Source: Candidatus Terraquivivens tikiterensis (GTDB lineage Archaea > Thermoproteota > Nitrososphaeria_A > Caldarchaeales > Wolframiiraptoraceae). From it: a stretch of DNA of 36,348 nucleotides. Position numbers and translations under genes: made by a program. The stretch is taken from positions 1-36,348 of the forward strand of contig NDWU01000018.1 in the NCBI GenBank assembly GCA_003056285.1, in the 5' to 3' direction. Under the pieces are notes generated by a model, which did no database searches, was not told where the DNA came from, and worked only from the letters and a program-made list of their open reading frames with translations. Shown here in pieces: positions 22,387 through 30,518 of the stretch (its first letter is position 1; each line of letters opens with the position of its first letter).

Positions 22387-23829
22387 CTACCCTGTTAGAA
22401 TGCTCGATAACTTCATCTCCTCCAAGAGCTTTCTGAAAACCTCGAGCATGCCCTTTGGCGTCGCCTCCTCTTTGGCTCTTAATAGCCTGGCGATCACGCT
22501 CCTCGTAGCAAAGCTGGCTGCGGAGAGGGACCTTACGGCGCTGACCCCCCAGGAGAGGAATGCGGAGGCTACTGCAAGGTAAAGATACCTATGCGTTGGT
22601 TCACGGGTTGGCTCCGGAAACCAATTTATCTTCGTGACTTCTCCGTCCGAGATGCCGTCAACATCAGCCATTATGCCGACGGGCATGCTGAGCCTCCTAC
22701 TTAGTTCTTTTGTAGCCCCAACGGCAGACTTTACGCTCCTGAAAGCATCCGGGATAAACAGGCCAAAGGATGCTGCATCCTCCGATGAGATGGCCAGCAC
22801 AGCCTTAAGATGCTTTTTAGCGGAGACTGCAAGCTCGTACGAGTGCGTGAGTACCCCAGCATCGACGCCGACGTCGATTACCTTGGCTAGAGCTTCTTTT
22901 CCACTTTGCCCCTCAAGAAACATCGTCGATAAGTTTTTTACAGAATCAACGAATTCCTTCATGCCCACGTACCTTACATTAGGTTTGGGAAAGTCGTGGG
23001 CTCCCGCTTGACCCAAGACCACAACCTCTTTGCAAAGCAGGCTACAGACCTTCAGCAGAATCATATTCTCATCCGATACCTTTTCGAGTACAACGCCGAG
23101 CCTTCCCAAGCCCTTGCCAACGTAAGCTGCCGCAGCCCTCATGTCACCTGGTCCGGCAACCAGCTCGGCCTCTGGCGGTATGCCTATGGACGATACCAGA
23201 AGCTTGCCCGATAGCGCCCTACCCTCTTCCGTCATTAGGCCCGGCTTCGGCCTGTGGAAAGTTATCGTCGTGTTTGCCTTGACAGCCGCGCCAGCGACGG
23301 AACCTGTGTCAGGGTCGAGGCCGGAAGGAACATCTATCGCTACGACGTACCTGCCCAGCTTGTTTATTTGCTCTATCGCAGTTAGCCATGGTTCCCTGAC
23401 CTCCCCCTTTATACCCGTTCCGAATATGCCGTCAACGACGGCATCCGAGTTCTTTACCTTATCCGCTAAAGACTCCAAGGTTGCGGCATCCTTCGCTATT
23501 ACGATGTCTACCGTTGCTTTCATGGAGTTGAGGGCCGCGAAGTTCCTACTTGCCTCGTACGTCCTTATCTTATCCGGGCTTCCTAGAAGTACGACGAGGA
23601 CCCTGCACCCATAGGCCGCCAGATGCCTCGCTGCAACCATACCATCCCCACCGTTATTCCCAGTTCCGCAGAAAACGACCACGAACCTGTCTCTCAACTC
23701 TTTGAGGTGCTCCCTTAGATGCTCGGCGACCGCCCTTCCGGCATTCTCCATCAGGAGGATCCTAGGTACGCCAAGGTACTCGCTGTTCTCGTCGACGACA
23801 GCCATCTCTTCAGACGTTATGGTCTCCAT
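22387..23829 (-). CDS. nnrE: NAD(P)H-hydrate epimerase with a degenerate dehydratase-like C-terminal domain
   Basis: 480 residues. The N-terminal ~230 are an intact YjeF_N epimerase: GTGNNGGDGMVAARHL at 55-70, VVDGIFGTG at 131-139 and AIDVPSGLDPDTG at 164-176. Residues ~235-480 align in order with the dehydratase NnrD (GRLGVVLEKV with GENGVVLVVG; VDGISDGEVTKINWF with VDVISDGTEVVLNRT; ASAFLSWGVSAVRSL with TAGFLSKGARPIEAA), but the catalytic GGTGD is replaced by EPTHR. The second half therefore cannot dehydrate NAD(P)HX. It may be a structural or regulatory leftover. The gene is last in a six-gene minus-strand run. Confidence 0.88.
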   Translation of the reverse strand: METITSEEMAVVDENSEYLGVPRILLMENAGRAVAEHLREHLKELRDRFVVVFCGTGNNGGDGMVAARHLAAYGCRVLVVLLGSPDKIRTYEASRNFAALNSMKATVDIVIAKDAATLESLADKVKNSDAVVDGIFGTGIKGEVREPWLTAIEQINKLGRYVVAIDVPSGLDPDTGSVAGAAVKANTTITFHRPKPGLMTEEGRALSGKLLVSSIGIPPEAELVAGPGDMRAAAAYVGKGLGRLGVVLEKVSDENMILLKVCSLLCKEVVVLGQAGAHDFPKPNVRYVGMKEFVDSVKNLSTMFLEGQSGKEALAKVIDVGVDAGVLTHSYELAVSAKKHLKAVLAISSEDAASFGLFIPDAFRSVKSAVGATKELSRRLSMPVGIMADVDGISDGEVTKINWFPEPTREPTHRYLYLAVASAFLSWGVSAVRSLSAASFATRSVIARLLRAKEEATPKGMLEVFRKLLEEMKLSSILTG

Positions 23830-23858
23830 AACCAGGCATGATATCGCTTAAGGGCGGC

Positions 23859-24521
23859 TTAAACGTTTCCTTTTTTGGAGATGCCGATCAGCCTCGGTAG
23901 CTCGGCTAATACGCCTTTCCACCCTCTCTGCTTTAGGGTCGTTATGAATCCTTGCCAATCCATCCTAAACAGTATTATGGAAAAGAAAACCATGACGACG
24001 ACGGCAACCAAAACGGATAACGTGTTCATCGACTCGCCGACGAACATATCCATCAACTCTATGTAGTATCTACCAAGGTATGAGACGAATATGGCGAGGA
24101 TGATTTTACCGGCGCAGTTTGCCAGCATGAACTTCAAAAAACCGTAGCCTATGATGCCCATGGGTATGTATATGACGTCGTCTGGCAGCGGCGTTAACGC
24201 GAAGAGGAAGACTGCGATCGCGCCGTATTTGTCGATCATGGATTTGAAAAAATCAAGCCTATCCCTGCTATCCTGAGATACGAGCCTCCTCCAAAACCTC
24301 CCTACCACGTAGGAGGTAACCTTTCCCAACGATCCTCCAAGCCCTGAAAGCAATCCTACGAGCAATGGGTCGAGCTTCATGCTCAACAGAACTACCGGAA
24401 GAAGGTATGGTAAAGGTAGAAAAGGTATGAGGCTTCCCAAGAAGGATATAACAAAAGAGCCGAAATAACCGTAAGAGAGGAATAGATCGATAAGCCCGTA
24501 GAAGCTCTCTAAAATGCTCAA
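23859..24521 (-). CDS. VTT-domain (DedA/SNARE-associated) membrane protein
   Basis: 220 residues with about five membrane segments. Family marks are the re-entrant LGSLIPFLPLPYLLPVVLL, GGSLGKVTSYVVGR at 62-75, the TPLPDDVIYIPMG motif from 110 and the later AGKIILAIFVSYLGRYY. VTT proteins are lipid scramblases or transporters for polyprenyl-phosphate carriers. That would fit the phosphohexomutase gene seven bases upstream, since both could serve glycan building. The C-terminal ~35 residues are basic and cytoplasmic. Confidence 0.82.
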   Translation of the reverse strand: MSILESFYGLIDLFLSYGYFGSFVISFLGSLIPFLPLPYLLPVVLLSMKLDPLLVGLLSGLGGSLGKVTSYVVGRFWRRLVSQDSRDRLDFFKSMIDKYGAIAVFLFALTPLPDDVIYIPMGIIGYGFLKFMLANCAGKIILAIFVSYLGRYYIELMDMFVGESMNTLSVLVAVVVMVFFSIILFRMDWQGFITTLKQRGWKGVLAELPRLIGISKKGNV

Positions 24522-24528
24522 AACAGAA

Positions 24529-25899
24529 TTACCCTTTCGATATCTCGTCGATTTTTTTCTGGATCGCTTCCTGCGCCATATTGACGAGCTCCTTCAGCCT
24601 ATCCTCTGTCTTAGCCTCTGCGGTCATCTTTATCTGGGGCATGGTGTTCGATGGCCTGATGAGGATCCAGCCATCCTCAGAAGCTGCCTTCACACCGTCT
24701 ATTTTGCTGACCGTGAAACCTTTAGATTCAAAGAACCCTGCAAGCTCTTCCACGACCTTAAATTTGTACTCGTCTGGACAATCGAACGAGATTATGGGAA
24801 CTGACGGAATCCTGGGGAACCTGTCAACCATCTTGGACAGGCTAGCCTCGCTTCTCGATATTATCTCTGCCATCTTGCCGATCGCAAATATAGCATCGTC
24901 AAAACCATAGACATCCGAGAAGTAAATGTGGTTGCTCTTCTCACCCCCGATGATAGCACCGGTCTCCCTTACCTTTCTCATCATGAAGGCCCTGCCTACC
25001 CTGCACTCAATAGGTTCGCAACCGGCCTCCTCTATTACCTTCTTTAGGAAGGAAGAAGAGCTGACGTCGTAAACTACTTTGCCCTTCCTCCCCAGGTTGC
25101 TAACGAAGACAGCAAGCGCCACATCTCCTGGCAGCACTCTCCCTAGGTCGTCGACGAATACAGCCCTGTCGGCATCGCCATCCAGACCGACGCCGAAATC
25201 GGCCTTTGAGCTGACGACAAGTTGCGAGAGAGGTTTTAGGTTTTCCTCCGTTGGCTCTGGAAGATGTCCGGGAAAGTTTCCGTCGGGCACGTCGTTTATC
25301 GTAACCACGTCACAGCCTATCCTGGAGAGGAATCTTGGCACGAAAAAGCATCCAGCACCGTTCGAAAGGTCGAGCGCAACCCTAACCCTTCGCTCCAGCT
25401 TAAACCTCCCTGATAGAAAGTTCTCGTAAACCGAGAGGACGTCAACCTTCTTTAGGCTGCCCTTCTTTTCTGCGAGCCTGAACTCCCGTCTTAGCACCAT
25501 CTCCTTTACTTTTTCCATACCGAAGCCTTCCGAAACGGTATCCCCGGTCTTCAGGATAAGCTTGAAGCCATTCCACTCTGGAGGGTTGTGCGATGCAGTC
25601 ACCTGGAAGCCTCCGTCCATCTTTAGCGCCACTATTCCAAAATAGGCTGCTGGCGTTGGTATGATCCCTGCATCGTAAACGTTACAACCCGCATCCCTCA
25701 TGCCCTCGCCGAAGGCCATGCACAGCGTTTCGCCGCTAAGCCTAACGTCCCTGCCGGCCAGGACTTCGCCCTCGTTACCGATGTACGTTCCGAAGACCCT
25801 TCCTATAAGCACCGCAACCTCTTCGTTTATGTCCCTATTGAAAACACCTCTGATGTCGTACGCCCTGAATATGTTAGGTTCGACCATCTCTACATCCAA
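24529..25899 (-). CDS. Phosphomannomutase/phosphoglucomutase family enzyme
   Basis: 456 residues, full length for the alpha-D-phosphohexomutase family with four domains. The phosphoserine loop is TASHNPPEWNG with Ser103. The metal loop is DGDADR at 240-245. The sugar loop is GGEKSNH at 318-324. The phosphate loop near the C-terminus is RPSNTMPQI. The third and fourth loops match the bifunctional PMM/PGM group more than phosphoglucosamine mutase. Products feed nucleotide sugars for glycans or compatible solutes. It is tightly spaced with the F420 oxidoreductase upstream (five bases) and the VTT protein downstream (seven bases). Confidence 0.9.
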   Translation of the reverse strand: MDVEMVEPNIFRAYDIRGVFNRDINEEVAVLIGRVFGTYIGNEGEVLAGRDVRLSGETLCMAFGEGMRDAGCNVYDAGIIPTPAAYFGIVALKMDGGFQVTASHNPPEWNGFKLILKTGDTVSEGFGMEKVKEMVLRREFRLAEKKGSLKKVDVLSVYENFLSGRFKLERRVRVALDLSNGAGCFFVPRFLSRIGCDVVTINDVPDGNFPGHLPEPTEENLKPLSQLVVSSKADFGVGLDGDADRAVFVDDLGRVLPGDVALAVFVSNLGRKGKVVYDVSSSSFLKKVIEEAGCEPIECRVGRAFMMRKVRETGAIIGGEKSNHIYFSDVYGFDDAIFAIGKMAEIISRSEASLSKMVDRFPRIPSVPIISFDCPDEYKFKVVEELAGFFESKGFTVSKIDGVKAASEDGWILIRPSNTMPQIKMTAEAKTEDRLKELVNMAQEAIQKKIDEISKG

Positions 25900-25904
25900 T
25901 TTTT

Positions 25905-26582
25905 CTACCTGCTGAAATACGTTACTCCGCCGAGGCCAGTGAAGCGCACGCCCGAGGATTTGACGGAGTATTTCTTGTTCAAGAAGAGGAGTAGTGAAGT
26001 AAGCTCCTCGACGAACCTAGAGTTACTCAGAGGTCCGCCGTCGATGGGCCTTACGCCGTCTATCTTCTCCGCAAGCTGCATGACCAACTGCCTAGCGTCG
26101 TCGTGGTCGCTACAGACGACGACGTCGCATTCTACAGGTTTTTCAAGGTCGCTTAGTGCCTCAGCCGAAACGTTATGGAAAGCCGCTACAACTTTCGAGT
26201 CCTTTAACCTTTCTGCAACGAGCTCGGCAACGGACCCTGACCATAGACGGATGGGTCTTAACGTTCCGCCAATCTCCGCCTCGAGCGGGACAACCGGCGA
26301 AACAACCACTTTTCCCCTCACGTTGTTTGCGATTGCTTTGAGCGTCGGTATCAGACCTATGAGCGGCACCGTGAGGAACACTACATCCGCTACTTTGGCA
26401 GCATCCTCGTTCAGCATCCCCTCGATCTTTACGCCGCCCAGCCTGCTTTTGACGTTCTTTGATGCCTCTAAAGCTCTTTCCATACTCCTAGAACCTATGA
26501 CCACGTCCATGCCTGCTTTGCAGAACCTTAGGGCAAGGCCTAGACCTTGGTCACCCGTACCTCCCAAAAGCGCTATCTTCAT
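25905..26582 (-). CDS. fno: F420-dependent NADP oxidoreductase-like protein
   Basis: 225 residues. The N-terminal nucleotide motif GGTGDQGLGLALRF at 7-20 and GSRSMERA are those of the archaeal F420H2:NADP oxidoreductase, as are VVVSPVVPLE, AAFHNVSAEAL, DHDDAR and DGGPLSNSRFVE. The NADP-recognising Ser-Arg after the second strand (GSRS) supports NADP. The enzyme shuttles hydride between coenzyme F420 and NADP. It implies that the cell makes F420, in line with the methanopterin genes. Some homologues lacking F420-pocket residues have other roles; I cannot check the pocket without a structure. Confidence 0.85.
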   Translation of the reverse strand: MKIALLGGTGDQGLGLALRFCKAGMDVVIGSRSMERALEASKNVKSRLGGVKIEGMLNEDAAKVADVVFLTVPLIGLIPTLKAIANNVRGKVVVSPVVPLEAEIGGTLRPIRLWSGSVAELVAERLKDSKVVAAFHNVSAEALSDLEKPVECDVVVCSDHDDARQLVMQLAEKIDGVRPIDGGPLSNSRFVEELTSLLLFLNKKYSVKSSGVRFTGLGGVTYFSR

Positions 26583-26638
26583 CCCATAGCACCGTTCAGT
26601 ATTGCGTTTTGAACTTATCTAAAAACATAACGGTGCTC

Positions 26639-27787
26639 TCATTCCAAAGACTCGAGCAAGTCGAGCGTCTCAGCAACAGCATCTTCTAGCCCAAGCCTAT
26701 CCCAAACCTCTTGGACCACTTCGGGCTTTGAGGAGGTCTCAGGATGCTTGGCAATTATAGAGCAGCAATCCTTATACTCTTTCAACGATAGCTCATACGT
26801 GCCTACATGCTTGGCCAATCTTACGATCTCCTCCTTGTCGTATGTCAAGAGAGGCCTGTAGACTGGTACGTCGAGGCCTTTCTGCGCGGACCAGATGTTC
26901 CGAAGCGTCTGGGACGCGACCTGACCTATGCTATCGCCCGTGACTATTCCTAGGTAGCCCTCACGCTTTGCCAAAGACTCTGCAACCCTTAGCATGAATT
27001 TTCTGAATAAAACCAGCTCGAGCCTCGCAGGTGCTTTCAGAGCTTTCTCTAAGAACTTGTAGAAAGGTACGGCGAATAGCTTGGAGCCTTTGCAAAAGGA
27101 GGATAGGTACCTAAAAATCTCAACAATTTTGGAGCCCTGCAACTCCTGCATGCTCCTAAGAGCATGGAGGTGAAGGAAGTCGACGTGGCAACCCCTCTTC
27201 ATCATCAGCCAGGCTGCCACGGGCGAGTCCAGCCCCCCTGATAGGAGGCTTAAGACCTTTCCGCTTACCCCAACCGGCAGGCCTCCGAGCCCTTTTATTT
27301 TTTCGAAGTAAAAGTAAGCCTTTCCGCCAGCAAGCTCTATGAATACTGTAACGCCAGGGTTTTCGAGGTCGACATCCATGCCCGTGCTCTCGACTATCTT
27401 TGCGCCCACCATCCTGTTTACCTCGATGGACGTGTACGGAAAGTCCTTATCCGCCCTTCTTGTCTGAACCATAAAGGTCCTTGCCCTTATACCGTGCTCA
27501 GCAAGCCTCCTGAGGACTTCCTTAACTATGGTATCTATGTCCTGCTCGCTCTCGTAAGCAAGAGTAAACCAAGCTATCCCGAAAACCCTTCCTAAGGCCT
27601 GTTTTACCTTCTCCGAATCTACATCAGGCCTCAGCCTAACCAGTACCCTTCCCCTTAGGCGTAAAACTTCGCCCACGTTGTTTTCCAAAGACCATTTTAT
27701 ATTTTCGACTAACGCTTTCTCGAAGACAGGCCTGTTGGAACCTTTCGTCCCTATCTCGCCATAGTGTATTAAGGCAACATCGTACAA
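26639..27787 (-). CDS. thiI: ThiI-type tRNA 4-thiouridine synthetase
   Basis: 382 residues. An N-terminal ferredoxin-like and THUMP region (about 1-165; HYGEIGTKGSNRPVFEKAL, RARTFMVQTRRADKDFPYTS) precedes a PP-loop ATP pyrophosphatase domain with SGGLDSPVAAWLMMKRG from 183. Two adjacent cysteines (341-342) in EYKDCCSIIAKHP fit the archaeal type, which lacks the rhodanese domain of E. coli ThiI. The enzyme makes 4-thiouridine at tRNA position 8. It is in one operon with a MiaB-like tRNA methylthiotransferase (36-base gap), a second tRNA sulfur-adding enzyme. Confidence 0.92.
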   Translation of the reverse strand: MYDVALIHYGEIGTKGSNRPVFEKALVENIKWSLENNVGEVLRLRGRVLVRLRPDVDSEKVKQALGRVFGIAWFTLAYESEQDIDTIVKEVLRRLAEHGIRARTFMVQTRRADKDFPYTSIEVNRMVGAKIVESTGMDVDLENPGVTVFIELAGGKAYFYFEKIKGLGGLPVGVSGKVLSLLSGGLDSPVAAWLMMKRGCHVDFLHLHALRSMQELQGSKIVEIFRYLSSFCKGSKLFAVPFYKFLEKALKAPARLELVLFRKFMLRVAESLAKREGYLGIVTGDSIGQVASQTLRNIWSAQKGLDVPVYRPLLTYDKEEIVRLAKHVGTYELSLKEYKDCCSIIAKHPETSSKPEVVQEVWDRLGLEDAVAETLDLLESLE

Positions 27788-27823
27788 GCTCTGAAGAGAG
27801 CTATCATCTCCAGGTTATTAAGC

Positions 27824-29119
27824 CTAACCTAGGACGTTCTCGAGCTTCCCGAATAGACAGTACGCTCCGGCACTAGTAACGCTGACCTCGACGAACTTGC
27901 CGATCAGGTCCTGCCTCGTGTCCAGCGCTATCGGTTTATAAGATGCATTCCTGCATACCATCTCTCCATATTTTCCTACCTCATCCACTAGGGCCAGGCC
28001 ATGCCAGCCGATCCACCTCTCGTTAGCCCTCGCCGAAAGCTCCCTGCAGAGCTCCGTCATAACCTTGCTCCTCTCATCAACTACCCTCGATGGTAGCTGG
28101 GGAAGCTTGCTCGCCGGGGTCCCAGGCCTGGGATAGAACTTTGAGATGTTAACCATGTCGGGCTTTATCTCCTCAAGAACCTTGATGCTCATCTCGAAGT
28201 CTTCATCGGTCTCGGTTGGGTACCCGACGATTATATCCGTTGCCAGCGTAAGCCCTGGGATCGATGCCCTGAACCTCTCGACTATGCTCCTGAAAAGCTG
28301 GGGCGTATACCCCCTGCCCATATCTCTCAAAACCTTAGCCGAGCCAGATTGTAAAGGTAGGTGAAGGAATTTGAAGACCTTTGGGCTTGAGTAGGATCTG
28401 ATTAACCTCTCCAGTATCGGACCTAGGTATATCGGGTTCATCATGCCTACCCTTACGAAGAACCTTCCATCCAAGCCTGCTACCTCCTCTATCAGGTCGG
28501 GCAGCATGTTCCTTCCAAGGTCAAGGCCGTAGCTGCCCATGTCTTGGCTCGTTAACCATATCTCTCTGCAGCCATCCTCAAGAAACCTCCTAACCTCACC
28601 CACCACCTCGCCCATCGGATAGCTGGAGAAAGGCCCCCTTGCCCTCGGAACTATGCAGAAAGCGCACCTTGCCCATCTACAACCCTCCGACACAGGCACT
28701 ATACCAACAACCCTATTCTTTCTGCGTCTGTGCTGCCCTAACTTACCGTCGGTAGTTGAAGGTATGCGAGCGCATTCTAAGCCCATTCGGCTACTGACTA
28801 CCTCGACTACCTTGCACACATCCCGCGGGCCGATAAGGATCGCAGATGGCGCGACGTTCCTTATCGCTTCCCGTTCCGCCGTTACCATGCATCCTGCAAC
28901 GAGGAGCGTCTTTCCGCTTTCGTAAAGCCTCCTTGCCCTCTCGAGCATCCTGTCCGACGTGGGCTTCTTCACGGCGCAGGTAACGAGTACGTTTAGGTCA
29001 GCCTCATCAGGGCGACTGACGATGCTAAACCCCGCTCTCTCCAGCAAACCCAGAATTATTTCGCCGTCGGCCTGGTTAGCCGCACAGCCGTATACTTCAG
29101 CGTAGACCTTCGGTGGCAT
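27824..29119 (-). CDS. MiaB-family tRNA methylthiotransferase (t6A to ms2t6A type)
   Basis: 431 residues from ATG at 29119 (MPPKVYAEVYGC); an in-frame extension to 29308 overlaps the divergent gene. The N-terminal cluster cysteines are C12, C48 and C77. The radical-SAM cluster motif reads EGCRWARCAFC, with C147, C152 and C155. That is C-x4-C-x2-C, one residue longer than the standard C-x3-C-x2-C. A C-terminal TRAM domain follows (LALVDEVGKYGEMVCRN to the end). Archaeal members add a methylthio group to t6A37, the base made by KEOPS, whose Pcc1 is also in this window. Operon with thiI. Confidence 0.88.
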   Translation of the reverse strand: MPPKVYAEVYGCAANQADGEIILGLLERAGFSIVSRPDEADLNVLVTCAVKKPTSDRMLERARRLYESGKTLLVAGCMVTAEREAIRNVAPSAILIGPRDVCKVVEVVSSRMGLECARIPSTTDGKLGQHRRRKNRVVGIVPVSEGCRWARCAFCIVPRARGPFSSYPMGEVVGEVRRFLEDGCREIWLTSQDMGSYGLDLGRNMLPDLIEEVAGLDGRFFVRVGMMNPIYLGPILERLIRSYSSPKVFKFLHLPLQSGSAKVLRDMGRGYTPQLFRSIVERFRASIPGLTLATDIIVGYPTETDEDFEMSIKVLEEIKPDMVNISKFYPRPGTPASKLPQLPSRVVDERSKVMTELCRELSARANERWIGWHGLALVDEVGKYGEMVCRNASYKPIALDTRQDLIGKFVEVSVTSAGAYCLFGKLENVLG

Positions 29120-29187
29120 TTGGCCAGTTTGTGTATGAGCATGCGCACGATAAAAACTTAAAGGGAGCTTTCCATGGGAAAAATTTG

Positions 29188-30429
29188 ATGCTAAGTTTTG
29201 GCTTGACGGAAAACGTTTTCGAGCTCCGCGTCCCCTACGTAAAGTTTGGTATCGGATCGGTCTACGAGCTTGGCTATGATCTCTCCAGGCTAAAGCTAAA
29301 AAGGACACTTATCGTTACTGATGAGTACATAAGCAAAAAGACGGACTATGTCGAACGCGCCGTTTCATCGTTTAAACAGCTTGGAATCGAGGCTGACGTT
29401 TGGGACGGTGTGGAGCCAGAGCCCTCGGATACTTCAATACAGAGGGGGATAGATTTCGCCAAGGAAGGGAGGTACGATAGCTTCGTGGCAATCGGCGGCG
29501 GTAGCTCGATAGACACTGCCAAGCTGATCGACCTGTACACGACGTACCCGGCTGATCTAACCGACTACTTTGCGCAACCGATAGGCAAGGGCATACAGAT
29601 TCCGGGCCCAATAAAATTCTTAGCTGCCGTGCCGACGACCTCTGGAACCGGCAGCGAAACTACTGCTACTGCCGTGGTAACCTTCGTAGCCAAAAAGTCT
29701 AAGTTTGGCATAACGCACGAGTGCCTAATGCCTAAGATAGCGGTCCTTGACCCCCTATTGACAACATCCATGCCGCCAGGACTGACAGCAAGCACTGGCG
29801 TGGATGCGCTGATGCATGCAGTCGAGGCGTACTTGGCGAGGCCGTACACCACGAGAGAGAGGCCGCAATCGCCGCTTACCAGGCCTGCCTACCAAGGCTC
29901 CATGCTCATAACCGACTTTCTTGCAGAGAAGGCAATACAACTGATCGGAGAGTATCTCCCGAAGGCCTACGCAAACGGCCTTAACATGGAGGCAAGGTCT
30001 AACATGCATCTTGCCGCCTTCATAGCGGGCGTAGCCTTTGGAAACGCCGGCGTCCACTTGGCGCATGCCCTTGCCTTATCTCTTTCCACGATCGCCATGG
30101 AGAAAGGCATAAAGCTGCCGCACGGCGTTGCGGCAGGAGTTTTCGGACCAGGCCTGCTGAAGGTCTTGGAGCCTTTCTATCCAGAGAGGTGCTCGATCGT
30201 AGCGAGCTACTTGGGCAAAGGTGTCAGAGCTCGTGCTCACGAGGCAATGTCGGAGTTCATTAAGGCCTTGGGCCTTCCAGGAGGCCTTCATGAGCTAGGA
30301 ATAACTGAAAGGGAAGTCGATGCTTTGGTCGAGGGCGCCCTCATGAATAAGCGGCTTCTGTCCATAAGCCCCATAACCCCCAGCAAAGACGTTTTGAAGA
30401 AGATAGCGACTGAAAGCTTTCAATACTGA
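29188..30429 (+). CDS. Iron-containing dehydrogenase, hydroxyacid-oxoacid transhydrogenase-like
   Basis: 413 residues from ATG at 29188; an open frame to 29113 would overlap the divergent miaB-like start. Group III alcohol dehydrogenase fold: GGGSSIDTAK from 103, PTTSGTGSE from 149, metal ligands in GVDALMHAVEAY (Asp206, His210), HLAHAL (His293) and LPHGVA (His312). The stretches LYTTYPADLTDYFAQPIGKG, ARPYTTRERP, RPAYQGS, EARSNMHLA and AFGNAGVHL closely recall mammalian and bacterial hydroxyacid-oxoacid transhydrogenase (ADHFE1). Such enzymes oxidise a 3-, 4- or 2-hydroxyacid while reducing 2-oxoglutarate, with bound NAD. A TATA-like stretch (ATAAAAACTTAAAG, about 29151-29164) lies upstream. 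Confidence 0.85.
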   Translation: MLSFGLTENVFELRVPYVKFGIGSVYELGYDLSRLKLKRTLIVTDEYISKKTDYVERAVSSFKQLGIEADVWDGVEPEPSDTSIQRGIDFAKEGRYDSFVAIGGGSSIDTAKLIDLYTTYPADLTDYFAQPIGKGIQIPGPIKFLAAVPTTSGTGSETTATAVVTFVAKKSKFGITHECLMPKIAVLDPLLTTSMPPGLTASTGVDALMHAVEAYLARPYTTRERPQSPLTRPAYQGSMLITDFLAEKAIQLIGEYLPKAYANGLNMEARSNMHLAAFIAGVAFGNAGVHLAHALALSLSTIAMEKGIKLPHGVAAGVFGPGLLKVLEPFYPERCSIVASYLGKGVRARAHEAMSEFIKALGLPGGLHELGITEREVDALVEGALMNKRLLSISPITPSKDVLKKIATESFQY

Positions 30430-30492
30430 CAAAATAAATAAAAGTTAAAATACAGGCATTACTGACAAAATAAAAGTTAAAATACAGGCATT
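30425..30492 (+). repeat. Two tandem copies of a 32/36-bp A/T-rich unit
   Basis: Copy one (30425-30460) and copy two (30461-30492) both read ACTGACAAAATAA, then AAGTTAAAATACAGGCATT. Copy one has four extra bases (ATAA) within its A/T-rich part. The first copy includes the stop codon of the iron dehydrogenase gene. Each holds a TATA-like GTTAAAAT. The unit lies 27 bases before the zinc dehydrogenase gene, so it may carry its promoter or a regulator site. Confidence 0.85.
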
Positions 30493-30518
30493 TACATTAA
30501 TAAAGATTGTGAACCTTT

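Noticed and set aside
30425-30492. CRISPR-like repeats
   Set aside because: Only two units, directly joined with no spacer, and no cas gene in the window.
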